Source of the DNA: Oscillospiraceae bacterium
Lineage (GTDB): Bacteria > Bacillota > Clostridia > Oscillospirales > Oscillospiraceae
Direction: 5' to 3'
DNA length: 64,000 nucleotides
NCBI GenBank assembly: GCA_916988195.3
Contig: CAKASQ030000061.1
Location: forward strand, 62,001-126,000
The position numbers were made by a program, and so were the translations under genes. Below are positions 26,750 to 33,685 of the stretch, one piece after another (within the stretch, counting starts at the first letter, position 1; the number at the start of each line of letters is the position of its first letter). The notes under the pieces are model-generated. The model saw nothing but the letters and a program-made list of their open reading frames with translations, was not told the DNA's origin and ran no database searches.

Positions 26750-27804
26750 TCCGCGCCTCCGGCCGTGAGCCAGTCGAGTACGTCTGTGGTCGGAATCGGG
26801 ACAAGCGTGCAGCGGCCGATCTTTTCGGGGACGATGAGCGTGACCGTGCTGCCCATCGTTTTTTTGTCGCTTCTCACGATATCCAGCAGCTCGTTCGCGG
26901 GGTAGGGAACCTCCGTCGGGAGGTGATATTTTTTGAGAAGCGCGATGAGCTTTTCAAGGACCTCTTCCTTGCAGTAGCCCTTTTTGACGGCGGCGCGCGT
27001 CATCATGACCATGCCAATGGAGACCGCGCAGCCGTGGCTGATGGAAAACGCGCTGGCGGCTTCCACCGCGTGACCGAACGTGTGCCCGAGGTTTAAATAC
27101 TGGCGCGCGCCGGTGTCAAATTCGTCTTCCTCCACGACATCGCGCTTCATCGCGATGCAGAACTCGAGAATGTGCTCAAGCTGCTCGCGCGGGGACGTTT
27201 TGTCGAGGTCTTCGAAGAACGTATGGCTCTTGAGCATCGCAGCCTTGATGACCTCCGCGCAGCCATCGTAAAAAATGGGGTCGGGGAGGGTCGAGAGCAC
27301 ATGCGGGTCGCAGAGGACCAGAGACGGCTGGCAGAACGCGCCGACGAGGTTCTTGCCCGCCGGAAGATCAACCGCCGTCTTTCCGCCGACGGAGGAATCG
27401 ACCTGCGACAAAAGTGTCGTCGGAATCTGCACAAAGCGGATCCCGCGAAGATACGTCGCCGCCGCAAATCCCGCCATATCGCCCGTCACGCCGCCGCCCA
27501 GCGCGACGATAAGCCCTTTGCGGGAGATGTGCCGCGCGGCAAGGGCGTTCAGAATCTCGGCGTAGACCGAGAGGTTTTTGGACTGCTCGCCATGCGGGAA
27601 GGTAAAGCTCGTTACGTCAAAGCCTGCGTCCTGCATCGAGCACAGCACCGTCTCGCCATAGAGCGGCCACACGGTATCCTCGCTCACGATCAAAGCCTCG
27701 CCCGCGCCGCAGACCTTTTTGATCTCCTCGCCCGCACGGGTTAAAATCCCGCGTTCGATGAGAATGTCATAGCTTCGGGAGGCGGAAACATGGATGGTTT
27801 TCAA
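26746..27804 (-). CDS. aroB: 3-dehydroquinate synthase
   Basis: A 352-residue NAD- and metal-dependent synthase that cyclises DAHP. The glycine-rich GGGVTGDMAGFAAATYLRGI loop, TTLLSQVDSSVGGKTAVD, and the metal-binding GHTFGHAVEA histidines are visible. Second shikimate step. It overlaps tyrA and aroA by four bases each (ATGA). Confidence 0.96.
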   Translation of the reverse strand: MKTIHVSASRSYDILIERGILTRAGEEIKKVCGAGEALIVSEDTVWPLYGETVLCSMQDAGFDVTSFTFPHGEQSKNLSVYAEILNALAARHISRKGLIVALGGGVTGDMAGFAAATYLRGIRFVQIPTTLLSQVDSSVGGKTAVDLPAGKNLVGAFCQPSLVLCDPHVLSTLPDPIFYDGCAEVIKAAMLKSHTFFEDLDKTSPREQLEHILEFCIAMKRDVVEEDEFDTGARQYLNLGHTFGHAVEAASAFSISHGCAVSIGMVMMTRAAVKKGYCKEEVLEKLIALLKKYHLPTEVPYPANELLDIVRSDKKTMGSTVTLIVPEKIGRCTLVPIPTTDVLDWLTAGGAE

Positions 27805-28634
27805 TGACCGTCGACCTCCTCCTTGCGCCGGCGTCCGTCATCGAGAAGCTGCGTGAGCGTAGGTAAATCCTGCTCCGCGAGCGCCTTGCGGTACGCATTC
27901 AGATTTTCGGACAAGATATCGAGCTCCCGCATCAGATAGTCGCGGTTCTCCAGAAACAGCTCCGCCCACATCTGCGGGTTCAGCCATGCCACACGCGTCA
28001 TGTCCTTGTAGCTTCCGGCGGAAAAGCCCTTATGGCTGCCGGCCGTGGGGCTCTTGATGTACGCGTTGGAGACGACGTGCGCCAGCTGCGAGGTAAAGGC
28101 GATCATCTCGTCGTGCGCCTCGGCGGTCGTGACGGAAAATTTGCCGAAGCCAGCGGGCTGGAGCAAATCCTTTGCCCGCTGCAAGAGCTCAATGTCGTCA
28201 AAAACCGGGGGAACGAGCACCATGGGCGCGCCGTGATAGAGATTGCTTCTTGCGTATTTGAAGCCCGAGTTGTGCGTGCCTGCCATCGGGTGGCCGCCGA
28301 GATACGTAAAGCCGTATTCCTTTGCCAGCGGGAACAGCGCCTGACAAACGACGCGCTTCGTGCCGCAGCAGTCGATGACCATGGGCTTTGTTCCAATATA
28401 GGGCGCCATGTCGCGAACATAATTGACCGCGGCCTCCGGATAAATGGCGACGAGGACAAGGTCACACGTGCCGATATTCTCCTTCGTTAAAGGCGCAGAG
28501 ACGGCACCTTCTAACTGCGCAAACGATAACACGCTCTCGTCGCGGTCAAAGGCGAGAACCTCGTGTCCTGCTTCCTGATAAGCCTTCGCAAACGAGCCGC
28601 CAATTAAGCCTAAGCCTACGATTCCGACTTTCAT
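27801..28634 (-). CDS. tyrA: Prephenate dehydrogenase
   Basis: A 277-residue NAD(P)-dependent enzyme that converts prephenate to 4-hydroxyphenylpyruvate for tyrosine. The Rossmann motif is GIVGLGLIGGSFA (residues 4-16), followed by GGHPMAGTHNSGFKYA and the C-terminal helical domain. No ACT or chorismate mutase domain is attached. Start 28634 (MKVGIVGLG) overlaps the DAHP synthase stop by four bases. Its position between the DAHP synthase and aroB shows that Phe and Tyr branches share this transcript. Confidence 0.94.
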   Translation of the reverse strand: MKVGIVGLGLIGGSFAKAYQEAGHEVLAFDRDESVLSFAQLEGAVSAPLTKENIGTCDLVLVAIYPEAAVNYVRDMAPYIGTKPMVIDCCGTKRVVCQALFPLAKEYGFTYLGGHPMAGTHNSGFKYARSNLYHGAPMVLVPPVFDDIELLQRAKDLLQPAGFGKFSVTTAEAHDEMIAFTSQLAHVVSNAYIKSPTAGSHKGFSAGSYKDMTRVAWLNPQMWAELFLENRDYLMRELDILSENLNAYRKALAEQDLPTLTQLLDDGRRRKEEVDGH

Positions 28635-29635
28635 TTTGCGATGGCCTCCCGCACCTTCATAACCTTGCCGGAGAGCTCGGCAAACTGCGCCGGGGTCAGC
28701 GACTGCGCGCCGTCGCACAGCGCGTGGATGGGATCGTTGTGCACCTCAACCATGATGCCGTCTGCGCTGGCGGCCGTTGCGGCAAGGGCCATCGGAGTGA
28801 CGAGCCGGGCAAGTCCGGTCGCGTGGCTGGGGTCGACGACGACAGGCAGGTGCGAGAGCTCATGGAGCATCGGCACGGCGGAAAGGTCGAGCGTGTTTCT
28901 CGTGTAGGTCTCGTATGTGCGGATGCCGCGCTCGCAGAGAATGACCTGCTCGTTGCCGCTGGCCATGATATACTCTGCGCTCATGAGTAACTCTTTCATC
29001 GTGGCGGCGATGCCGCGCTTTAAGAGAATCGGCTTTTTCGTCTTGCCGAGCTCTTTGAGAAGATCGAAGTTCTGCATGTTGCGCGCGCCGACCTGAATGA
29101 GGTCGACATCTTCAAAGAGATCGAGATGACGCACGTCCATGATTTCCGTTACGATGGGAAGCCCGGTCTCCTTCTTTGCAATGGAAAGAAGCTTCAGGCC
29201 CTCGGCCTTGAGGCCCTGGAAATCGTACGGGGAGGTTCTGGGCTTGAACGCGCCGCCGCGCAGCAGCTTCGCGCCCGCCTTTTTCACGTCGTTCGCAACG
29301 CCTACGATCTGCTCCTCGGACTCGACGGAGCACGGGCCCGCGATCATCGCGAAGTGGCCGCCGCCGATTTTGACGCCGCTCACGTCGACAACGGTATCGT
29401 CCGGATGGAACTTGCGGTTGCAGCATTTGAAGGGGTCGGACACGCGGCGAACGGCGTCGACAATATCGAGGCTCGCAATCAGATCCATGTCGACAGACTT
29501 GGTGTCGCCAATCAGACCAAGGACGGTCTGATAATCGCCCTGCGAAATATGCACGCCAAGATTCTGGGCTTTGAACCAGCCAATCAGCTGGTCACGGCGA
29601 GCTTCACTTACATTTGGTTTCAAAATTACGATCAT
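28631..29635 (-). CDS. aroF: DAHP synthase, type I-beta with N-terminal regulatory domain
   Basis: A 334-residue entry enzyme of the shikimate pathway (PEP + erythrose-4-phosphate). Residues 1 to about 70 form a ferredoxin-like domain (VILKPNVSEARRDQLIGWF) as in Thermotoga-type DAHP synthase, where it mediates Tyr/Phe inhibition; the rest is the barrel with MIAGPCSVES, GGAFKPRTSPYDFQG and VVDPSHATG. The start at 29635 follows GGAGG at the foot of the attenuator hairpin; an in-frame extension to 29770 crosses the terminator and is rejected. First structural gene of the aromatic operon. Confidence 0.96.
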   Translation of the reverse strand: MIVILKPNVSEARRDQLIGWFKAQNLGVHISQGDYQTVLGLIGDTKSVDMDLIASLDIVDAVRRVSDPFKCCNRKFHPDDTVVDVSGVKIGGGHFAMIAGPCSVESEEQIVGVANDVKKAGAKLLRGGAFKPRTSPYDFQGLKAEGLKLLSIAKKETGLPIVTEIMDVRHLDLFEDVDLIQVGARNMQNFDLLKELGKTKKPILLKRGIAATMKELLMSAEYIMASGNEQVILCERGIRTYETYTRNTLDLSAVPMLHELSHLPVVVDPSHATGLARLVTPMALAATAASADGIMVEVHNDPIHALCDGAQSLTPAQFAELSGKVMKVREAIAK

Positions 29636-29648
29636 GGTCTTGCACCTC

Positions 29649-29686
29649 CAAAAAAATAAGGGCGGCACAGGGAATCTGTGCCGCCC
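29649..29686 (-). terminator. Attenuator: intrinsic terminator in the aromatic operon leader
   Basis: On the minus strand an 11-bp perfect G/C-rich stem (GGGCGGCACAG / CTGTGCCGCCC, five-base loop) is followed by TTATTTTTTT, then the aroF ribosome site. It lies between the leader peptide and aroF, so it must be bypassed for the operon to be expressed. Confidence 0.9.
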
Positions 29687-29717
29687 GAAAAACCTTGGTT
29701 TTCTCGTTTTTTGCGCA

Positions 29718-29786
29718 TCACAAATTGCCCTTACTATTGCAAATAGTAAAGTAAAAGTAATATGCGCCAAAAACGAACTGAGCCAT
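29718..29786 (-). CDS. Phe/Tyr-rich leader peptide of the aromatic operon
   Basis: A 22-codon reading frame between the operon promoter and the attenuator. It has AAGGAG upstream of its ATG and ends in TGA. Seven of its residues are Phe or Tyr, concentrated in FVFGAYYFYF (residues 4-13). This is the pattern of leader peptides whose translation senses charged tRNA. Bases 29763-29775 inside the frame can pair with 29705-29717 just past the stop (12 of 13 pairs), as expected for a protector 1:2 stem. The region just after the stop (UGUGAUGCGC) can also pair imperfectly with the 5' arm of the terminator, a possible antiterminator. No protein function beyond regulation is expected. Confidence 0.85.
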   Translation of the reverse strand: MAQFVFGAYYFYFTICNSKGNL

Positions 29787-29815
29787 GGTAGGTTCTCCTT
29801 ATCTGAGATGGCCTT

Positions 29816-29844
29816 ATTCTAGCGCTGCAATGTGTAAAAGTCAA
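29816..29844 (-). promoter_or_regulatory. Promoter of the aromatic amino acid operon
   Basis: On the minus strand, TTGACT (29839-29844), 17 bp, TAGAAT (29816-29821). The leader peptide ATG lies about 30 bases downstream of the -10 box. Confidence 0.82.
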
Positions 29845-29884
29845 TGGCAAAATGTAACAAACAAAAGAAAATTACGAAATTTGC

Positions 29885-29913
29885 TTGACAAAGCTGTCCA
29901 TTCATAATAGACT
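29885..29913 (+). promoter_or_regulatory. Promoter of the blaI/blaR1-like pair
   Basis: TTGACA (29885-29890), 17 bp, TAGACT (29908-29913). It overlaps the first of two operator-like repeats. Confidence 0.7.
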
Positions 29914-29936
29914 ATGTTTGTCCATAGATAATAGAC
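29896..29936 (+). promoter_or_regulatory. Two tandem operator-like repeats
   Basis: GTCCATTCATAATAGAC (29896-29912) and GTCCATAGATAATAGAC (29920-29936) match at 15 of 17 positions and are spaced 24 bp centre to centre. Each is an imperfect palindrome (GTCYAT...ATAGAC). One covers the spacer and -10 box, the other the start of transcription: the expected place for autorepression by the BlaI-like protein. Confidence 0.65.
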
Positions 29937-29949
29937 AGGAGGGATTCAC

Positions 29950-30309
29950 ATGCCCGATGGAAAGCTTGGCGCGGTCGAGGCGCGGTTCGCGGACCTCGTG
30001 TGGGAAAACGCGCCCATCGCGTCGAGAGAGCTGGCGCGGCTCTGCGAACAGGAGCTCGGCTGGAAACGCACGACAACCTATAATGTATTGCGCAAGCTCT
30101 GCGACCGGGGATTATTTTTCAATGACGGCGGAATCGTCAAGGCGAAACTTTCCCGCGAGAGCTTTTACTGCGAGCAGGGAGAGAATCTGGTTGACGAAGC
30201 ATTCGGGGGCTCTCTTCCGGCGTTTTTCGCGGCGTTTACAAAGCGGCGCGCGCTCAGCCGGGAGGAAATTCAGGAGATTCAGCGCATGATCGACGAGGCG
30301 GAGGGATAG
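29950..30309 (+). CDS. BlaI/MecI/CopY-family transcriptional repressor
   Basis: A 119-residue protein: N-terminal winged helix (about 5-75, with ARFADLVWENAPIASRELA and KRTTTYNVLRKLCDRGLFFNDGG) and a C-terminal dimerisation helix region (ALSREEIQEIQRMIDE). BlaI repressors bind palindromic operators as dimers and are inactivated by proteolysis when the BlaR1 partner senses a signal. The partner lies one base downstream. AGGAGG precedes the ATG. No beta-lactamase is near, so the signal and regulon are open. Confidence 0.9.
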   Translation: MPDGKLGAVEARFADLVWENAPIASRELARLCEQELGWKRTTTYNVLRKLCDRGLFFNDGGIVKAKLSRESFYCEQGENLVDEAFGGSLPAFFAAFTKRRALSREEIQEIQRMIDEAEG

Positions 30310-30310
30310 C

Positions 30311-32110
30311 ATGGGAGCACTCTTTTTGAAAAGCATCGACAATCTGGATGTGGTATTTTCAGCGCTTCTGAACCGCTCGCTGGCGGCGGCGCTTTTGATT
30401 CTGACGGTGTGCTTGTACCGCGTGCTGCTTCCGAAAGCGCCCAAGTGGTCGCGGCTTCTTCTGTGGGCGCTGGCGGCTGTGCGGCTGGCGCTGCCGGTGT
30501 CTGTCAAAAGTGCGTGGAGTCTCGTTCCGAGCGAGACGGTTCTCGATTACAAAACGGCGCAGTACGCGGCAAAGCCGGAGCTCACGAGCGGCATCGCAAG
30601 TTTCAACAGCGCCGTCAATCCCGTCTTCGGCGAACACTTTGCGGCCAATCCGCATGGAAGCGTCAATCCCTTGCAGGTCTGGATGCACATCGCGGGGGGA
30701 ATCTGGGCGCTTGGCGTGCTGGTGCTCTTGGTTCTGGCGTTCGTGAGCTTCTGGAAGGTTCGCCGCCGCGTCGGCGCGTCCATTGAGTGTTCGCCCGGCG
30801 TGCGGCTTTGCGACGGGATCGACACGCCGTTTTTGCTGGGGCTCTTCCGGCCGGCGATTTATCTGCCGTCCGGCCTTCCAGAAGACGAGCGGGAATACGT
30901 TCTGGCGCACGAAATTGCCCACAAACGGCACGGCGACTGCGTGTGGAATCTTCTTGGCTACGGGCTTCTCTGCGTCTATTGGTTCGATCCGCTTGTCTGG
31001 CTGGGGTACAACCTGTTCTGCCGCGACCTAGAGCTTGCGTGCGACGAGCGGGTCGTGAAGAGCTACAGTCTGCCGGAGAAAAAGCGCTACGCGAGTGTGC
31101 TGCTGTCGAACAGCGTTCCGCGCGGGGCCATCTCTGTCTGCCCGCTGGCCTTTGGAGAGGTCGGGGTCAAGGAGCGCGTGAAGCGGGTGCTCGACAAAAG
31201 GCCCACGAAGGTGCTCATCGCGCTGGCGCTTGTGCTCTGCCTTGTCATCGGCGTGTGCTTCGCAACAAGTCCGCGGGAAGAGATCATCTACGGCCTTTCC
31301 GGCGGCACGTATGTCATGGACGAAGCGGATGCGGTTCAGATCCTGCCGTCACGGGTGACCTTCCGGATGTCCGGCAGCCGTCAGGAATTTGTATTTATGC
31401 TCAGCCCGTTATCCTCTTATTATATGGCGGGGGAGTATACACTAAACGATAGTGTTGCAACCTGTTCCGACGGGCTGTATACGCTCGTCTTCAAAATCAA
31501 GGACAACGACACCATTGTTTTGCAGATTCCAAATCAGGACGGCCTTCACATGAGTGGGCTCTTTATCCCCAATGGCACGGAATTTCACTATGAAGAGCCG
31601 AGCCGCGGAACGCTCACCTTCCATACCGAGCCCGCAAGCGCCAACGCCATGCGCGCGGATTTTAGCCTTGATTTCGGCGAGACAATTGATTACAGCGAGG
31701 TCTGGGCAGAATACTGGCAGGACGGCGTGTGCACAAAGTCCGAGCCTTTGGCGCTGCATCGGGAGGATGGACAGCTGCATCTTTCGTTTCAGGTTCAAAA
31801 TGGCGACGGAGAGAATGCGCCCACCGTGCAGGTTTCGATGCAGGGCGAAACATCTGAGGCGGTTCTTGGAAAATTTGCGCTGCCCGATGCGATGACAGGC
31901 TATCTGTTCAAGTCCTATGACGACGGGCAGGAGCTTTACCCATGGGACGGGGATACGTATGTGCTGGCGGTGCTTGCGCCGGACCTCGGAGACGGCGTGC
32001 GGCAAGTCGATTGCATCGATCTGAGCATGGAGCCCGCGCTCTATGAGCAGGCCGCGTGTATGGTGCTCGTCAAAGCGGCATTCGGTTCGGATGAATTCCC
32101 ACACGGATAA
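30311..32110 (+). CDS. BlaR1-like M56 zinc metallopeptidase with novel extracellular domain
   Basis: A 599-residue membrane protein. Several N-terminal helices surround the M56 zinc-protease site H200-E-I-A-H204 with downstream ELACDE glutamates. A last helix (about 297-316, VLIALALVLCLVIGVCF) leads into an extracellular domain of about 280 residues. That domain lacks the SxxK and KTG motifs of a penicillin-binding sensor and looks beta-rich, with no family I recognise. By analogy it should detect an extracellular cue and trigger cleavage of the adjacent BlaI-like repressor. One base separates the two genes. Confidence 0.87.
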   Translation: MGALFLKSIDNLDVVFSALLNRSLAAALLILTVCLYRVLLPKAPKWSRLLLWALAAVRLALPVSVKSAWSLVPSETVLDYKTAQYAAKPELTSGIASFNSAVNPVFGEHFAANPHGSVNPLQVWMHIAGGIWALGVLVLLVLAFVSFWKVRRRVGASIECSPGVRLCDGIDTPFLLGLFRPAIYLPSGLPEDEREYVLAHEIAHKRHGDCVWNLLGYGLLCVYWFDPLVWLGYNLFCRDLELACDERVVKSYSLPEKKRYASVLLSNSVPRGAISVCPLAFGEVGVKERVKRVLDKRPTKVLIALALVLCLVIGVCFATSPREEIIYGLSGGTYVMDEADAVQILPSRVTFRMSGSRQEFVFMLSPLSSYYMAGEYTLNDSVATCSDGLYTLVFKIKDNDTIVLQIPNQDGLHMSGLFIPNGTEFHYEEPSRGTLTFHTEPASANAMRADFSLDFGETIDYSEVWAEYWQDGVCTKSEPLALHREDGQLHLSFQVQNGDGENAPTVQVSMQGETSEAVLGKFALPDAMTGYLFKSYDDGQELYPWDGDTYVLAVLAPDLGDGVRQVDCIDLSMEPALYEQAACMVLVKAAFGSDEFPHG

Positions 32111-32196
32111 GAAGCGGAAGGGCTGCGCTTTACAAAGTGCGCAAAACTTTGATTTTTTTTGTAGGGGTTGATGCTTGCGCGATGCTCCTTCTTCTG

Positions 32197-32304
32197 CGTA
32201 GGGGTCGATGCCCACATCGACCCGTTGGGTACCATCGAATTCGCATTGGATTTCCGTAAAAACGGATTTTACCGCCGGGACGATGCGCTCAATCGTCCCC
32301 TACG
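32197..32304. repeat. 108-bp intergenic repeat, CGTAGGGG-ended family, copy 1
   Basis: The ends are CGTAGGGGTCGATG and ATCGTCCCCTACG. The core CGAATTCGCATTGGATTTCC is shared exactly with the copy at 39946-40053. A partial extra end (GTAGGGGTTGATGC) at 32161 suggests a nested or decayed copy. With the terminator that follows it fills most of the 323-bp gap between the BlaR1-like gene and the first serpin. No promoter of the usual kind is evident before the serpin. Confidence 0.75.
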
Positions 32305-32339
32305 AACCTCCCGGGAGATTACCGGGAGGGTTCCTTTTT
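32305..32339 (+). terminator. Terminator upstream of the serpin genes
   Basis: AACCTCCCGG / CCGGGAGGGTT stem followed by CCTTTTT. It probably ends the blaI/blaR1 transcript. Confidence 0.75.
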
Positions 32340-32433
32340 GCTTCTGGCGAAAAAATTTTTTCGATTCGTGCAACCAATGCACAGAGCTGTCGTCTTTTGA
32401 GGCAGAGGGACAATGAAAAAAGGAGGAATTTCT

Positions 32434-33681
32434 ATGAAAGGCAAACAGCTTCTTGCGGCGCTTCTTGTGTCGGCCTGCGTGCTTACGGCTTCTGGCTGCG
32501 CGGCAAAATCCGCTTCGGTGGAGAATCTGATGAAGGATACGAAGAAAGAGCAAACGGAATCGCTCTACGATACAACCGTTGTGCAGGATACAGCTACGGC
32601 GCTGACCGGCTTTGGCATAAAGCTTCTGCAAAACGCGATGGTGGAAGCGAACCCGCTTGTCTCCCCACTGAGCGTGGCGAGCGCGCTTTCTATGACGGTA
32701 AACGGCGCGTTGGGGGAGACAAAAACGCAGATGGAGCAGACGCTCGGCGCAGACACGGGCAGCTTAAACGCGTATTTCTCCGTTCTGCAAACATATTTAA
32801 AGGACAATCAGCAGATGAAGCTTGCCAATTCCATCTGGATGAAGGACACAGACACGCTTCATATAGAAGACGCATTCTTGCAGCAGAACGCAAACGTCTT
32901 TGGCGCAGGGATCTATTCAGCACCCTTTGACGACACGACCAAGACGGCTATCAACAACTGGGTGAAGGAAAACACGGACGGGATGATCCCGGAGATCATT
33001 GATAAAATTCCGACCGACACGGTGATGTATCTGGTGAACGCGCTGGCGTTTGATGCGAAGTGGGCGAGCGTGTTCCAATCCAGTGACGTGTGGGACGAAA
33101 CATTCATCGCGCGGGACGGCAGAAAGCAGACTGGCGCATTTCTCCATGGCGAAGTCGGGCAGTATCTGCATGACGAGCACGCCGAGGGCTTCCTCAAGCC
33201 CTATGAGGGCGGCAGATATGCGTTCGCGGCGCTTTTGCCGGACGAAACTACCAGCATAGAGGATTACGTGAGCCGGTTGACAGGCGAGCAGCTTCATGCT
33301 ATACTCACTTCTCCCGGGGATGAAACCGTGGAAATTGCCATGCCGAAGTTCAAATCGGAATTTTCTGCGGAACTTTCTGATTCACTCCAAGCACTCGGCA
33401 TGACGGATGCGTTTGACGGCAAGAAAGCTGACTTTACCGCCCTTGGCACGTCGGACGAAGGCAACATCTGTATCTCGAACGTTTTCCACAAGACCTTCCT
33501 GCAGGTCGACGAGGAGGGGACGAAGGCCGGCGCTGCGACGGCGGTCGACATGACTTTGGAATGTGCGATTGAGTATGGGCGCAGCGTGATTCTGGATAGA
33601 CCGTTTTTGTACATGATCGTCGATCTGGACACCGGGCTTCCCGTGTTCCTCGGTGTGCTGACAGAGTTACCGGAGGTGTGA
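32434..33681 (+). CDS. Serpin-family lipoprotein (first of two)
   Basis: A 415-residue protein: lipobox TASGC (C22), then a full serpin fold with LVSPLSVASALSMTVNGA, NSIWMKD, YLVNALAFDAKW and the terminal DRPFLYMIVDLDTGLPVFLGVL. The reactive-loop hinge is EEGTKAGAATAV (residues 360-371), small residues as required for loop insertion and inhibition. Counting from the hinge, the P1-P1' bond would fall near E376-C377. Serpins trap serine or cysteine proteases irreversibly. The ATG at 32434 has AAAGGAGG upstream. The second serpin starts four bases after its stop. Confidence 0.92.
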   Translation: MKGKQLLAALLVSACVLTASGCAAKSASVENLMKDTKKEQTESLYDTTVVQDTATALTGFGIKLLQNAMVEANPLVSPLSVASALSMTVNGALGETKTQMEQTLGADTGSLNAYFSVLQTYLKDNQQMKLANSIWMKDTDTLHIEDAFLQQNANVFGAGIYSAPFDDTTKTAINNWVKENTDGMIPEIIDKIPTDTVMYLVNALAFDAKWASVFQSSDVWDETFIARDGRKQTGAFLHGEVGQYLHDEHAEGFLKPYEGGRYAFAALLPDETTSIEDYVSRLTGEQLHAILTSPGDETVEIAMPKFKSEFSAELSDSLQALGMTDAFDGKKADFTALGTSDEGNICISNVFHKTFLQVDEEGTKAGAATAVDMTLECAIEYGRSVILDRPFLYMIVDLDTGLPVFLGVLTELPEV

Positions 33682-33685
33682 TGCA

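Noticed and set aside
29636-29770. Longer N-terminus for the DAHP synthase
   Set aside because: It would run through the attenuator hairpin and overlap the leader peptide; the start at 29635 gives the family N-terminus.
30311-32110. Beta-lactam sensor function for the BlaR1-like protein
   Set aside because: No SxxK, SxN or KTG motif in the extracellular part and no beta-lactamase or PBP gene next to it.
32305-32433. BlaI-type operator before the serpin genes
   Set aside because: No GTCYAT...ATAGAC found; the palindrome CGAAAAAATTTTTTCG at about 32349 is unrelated.
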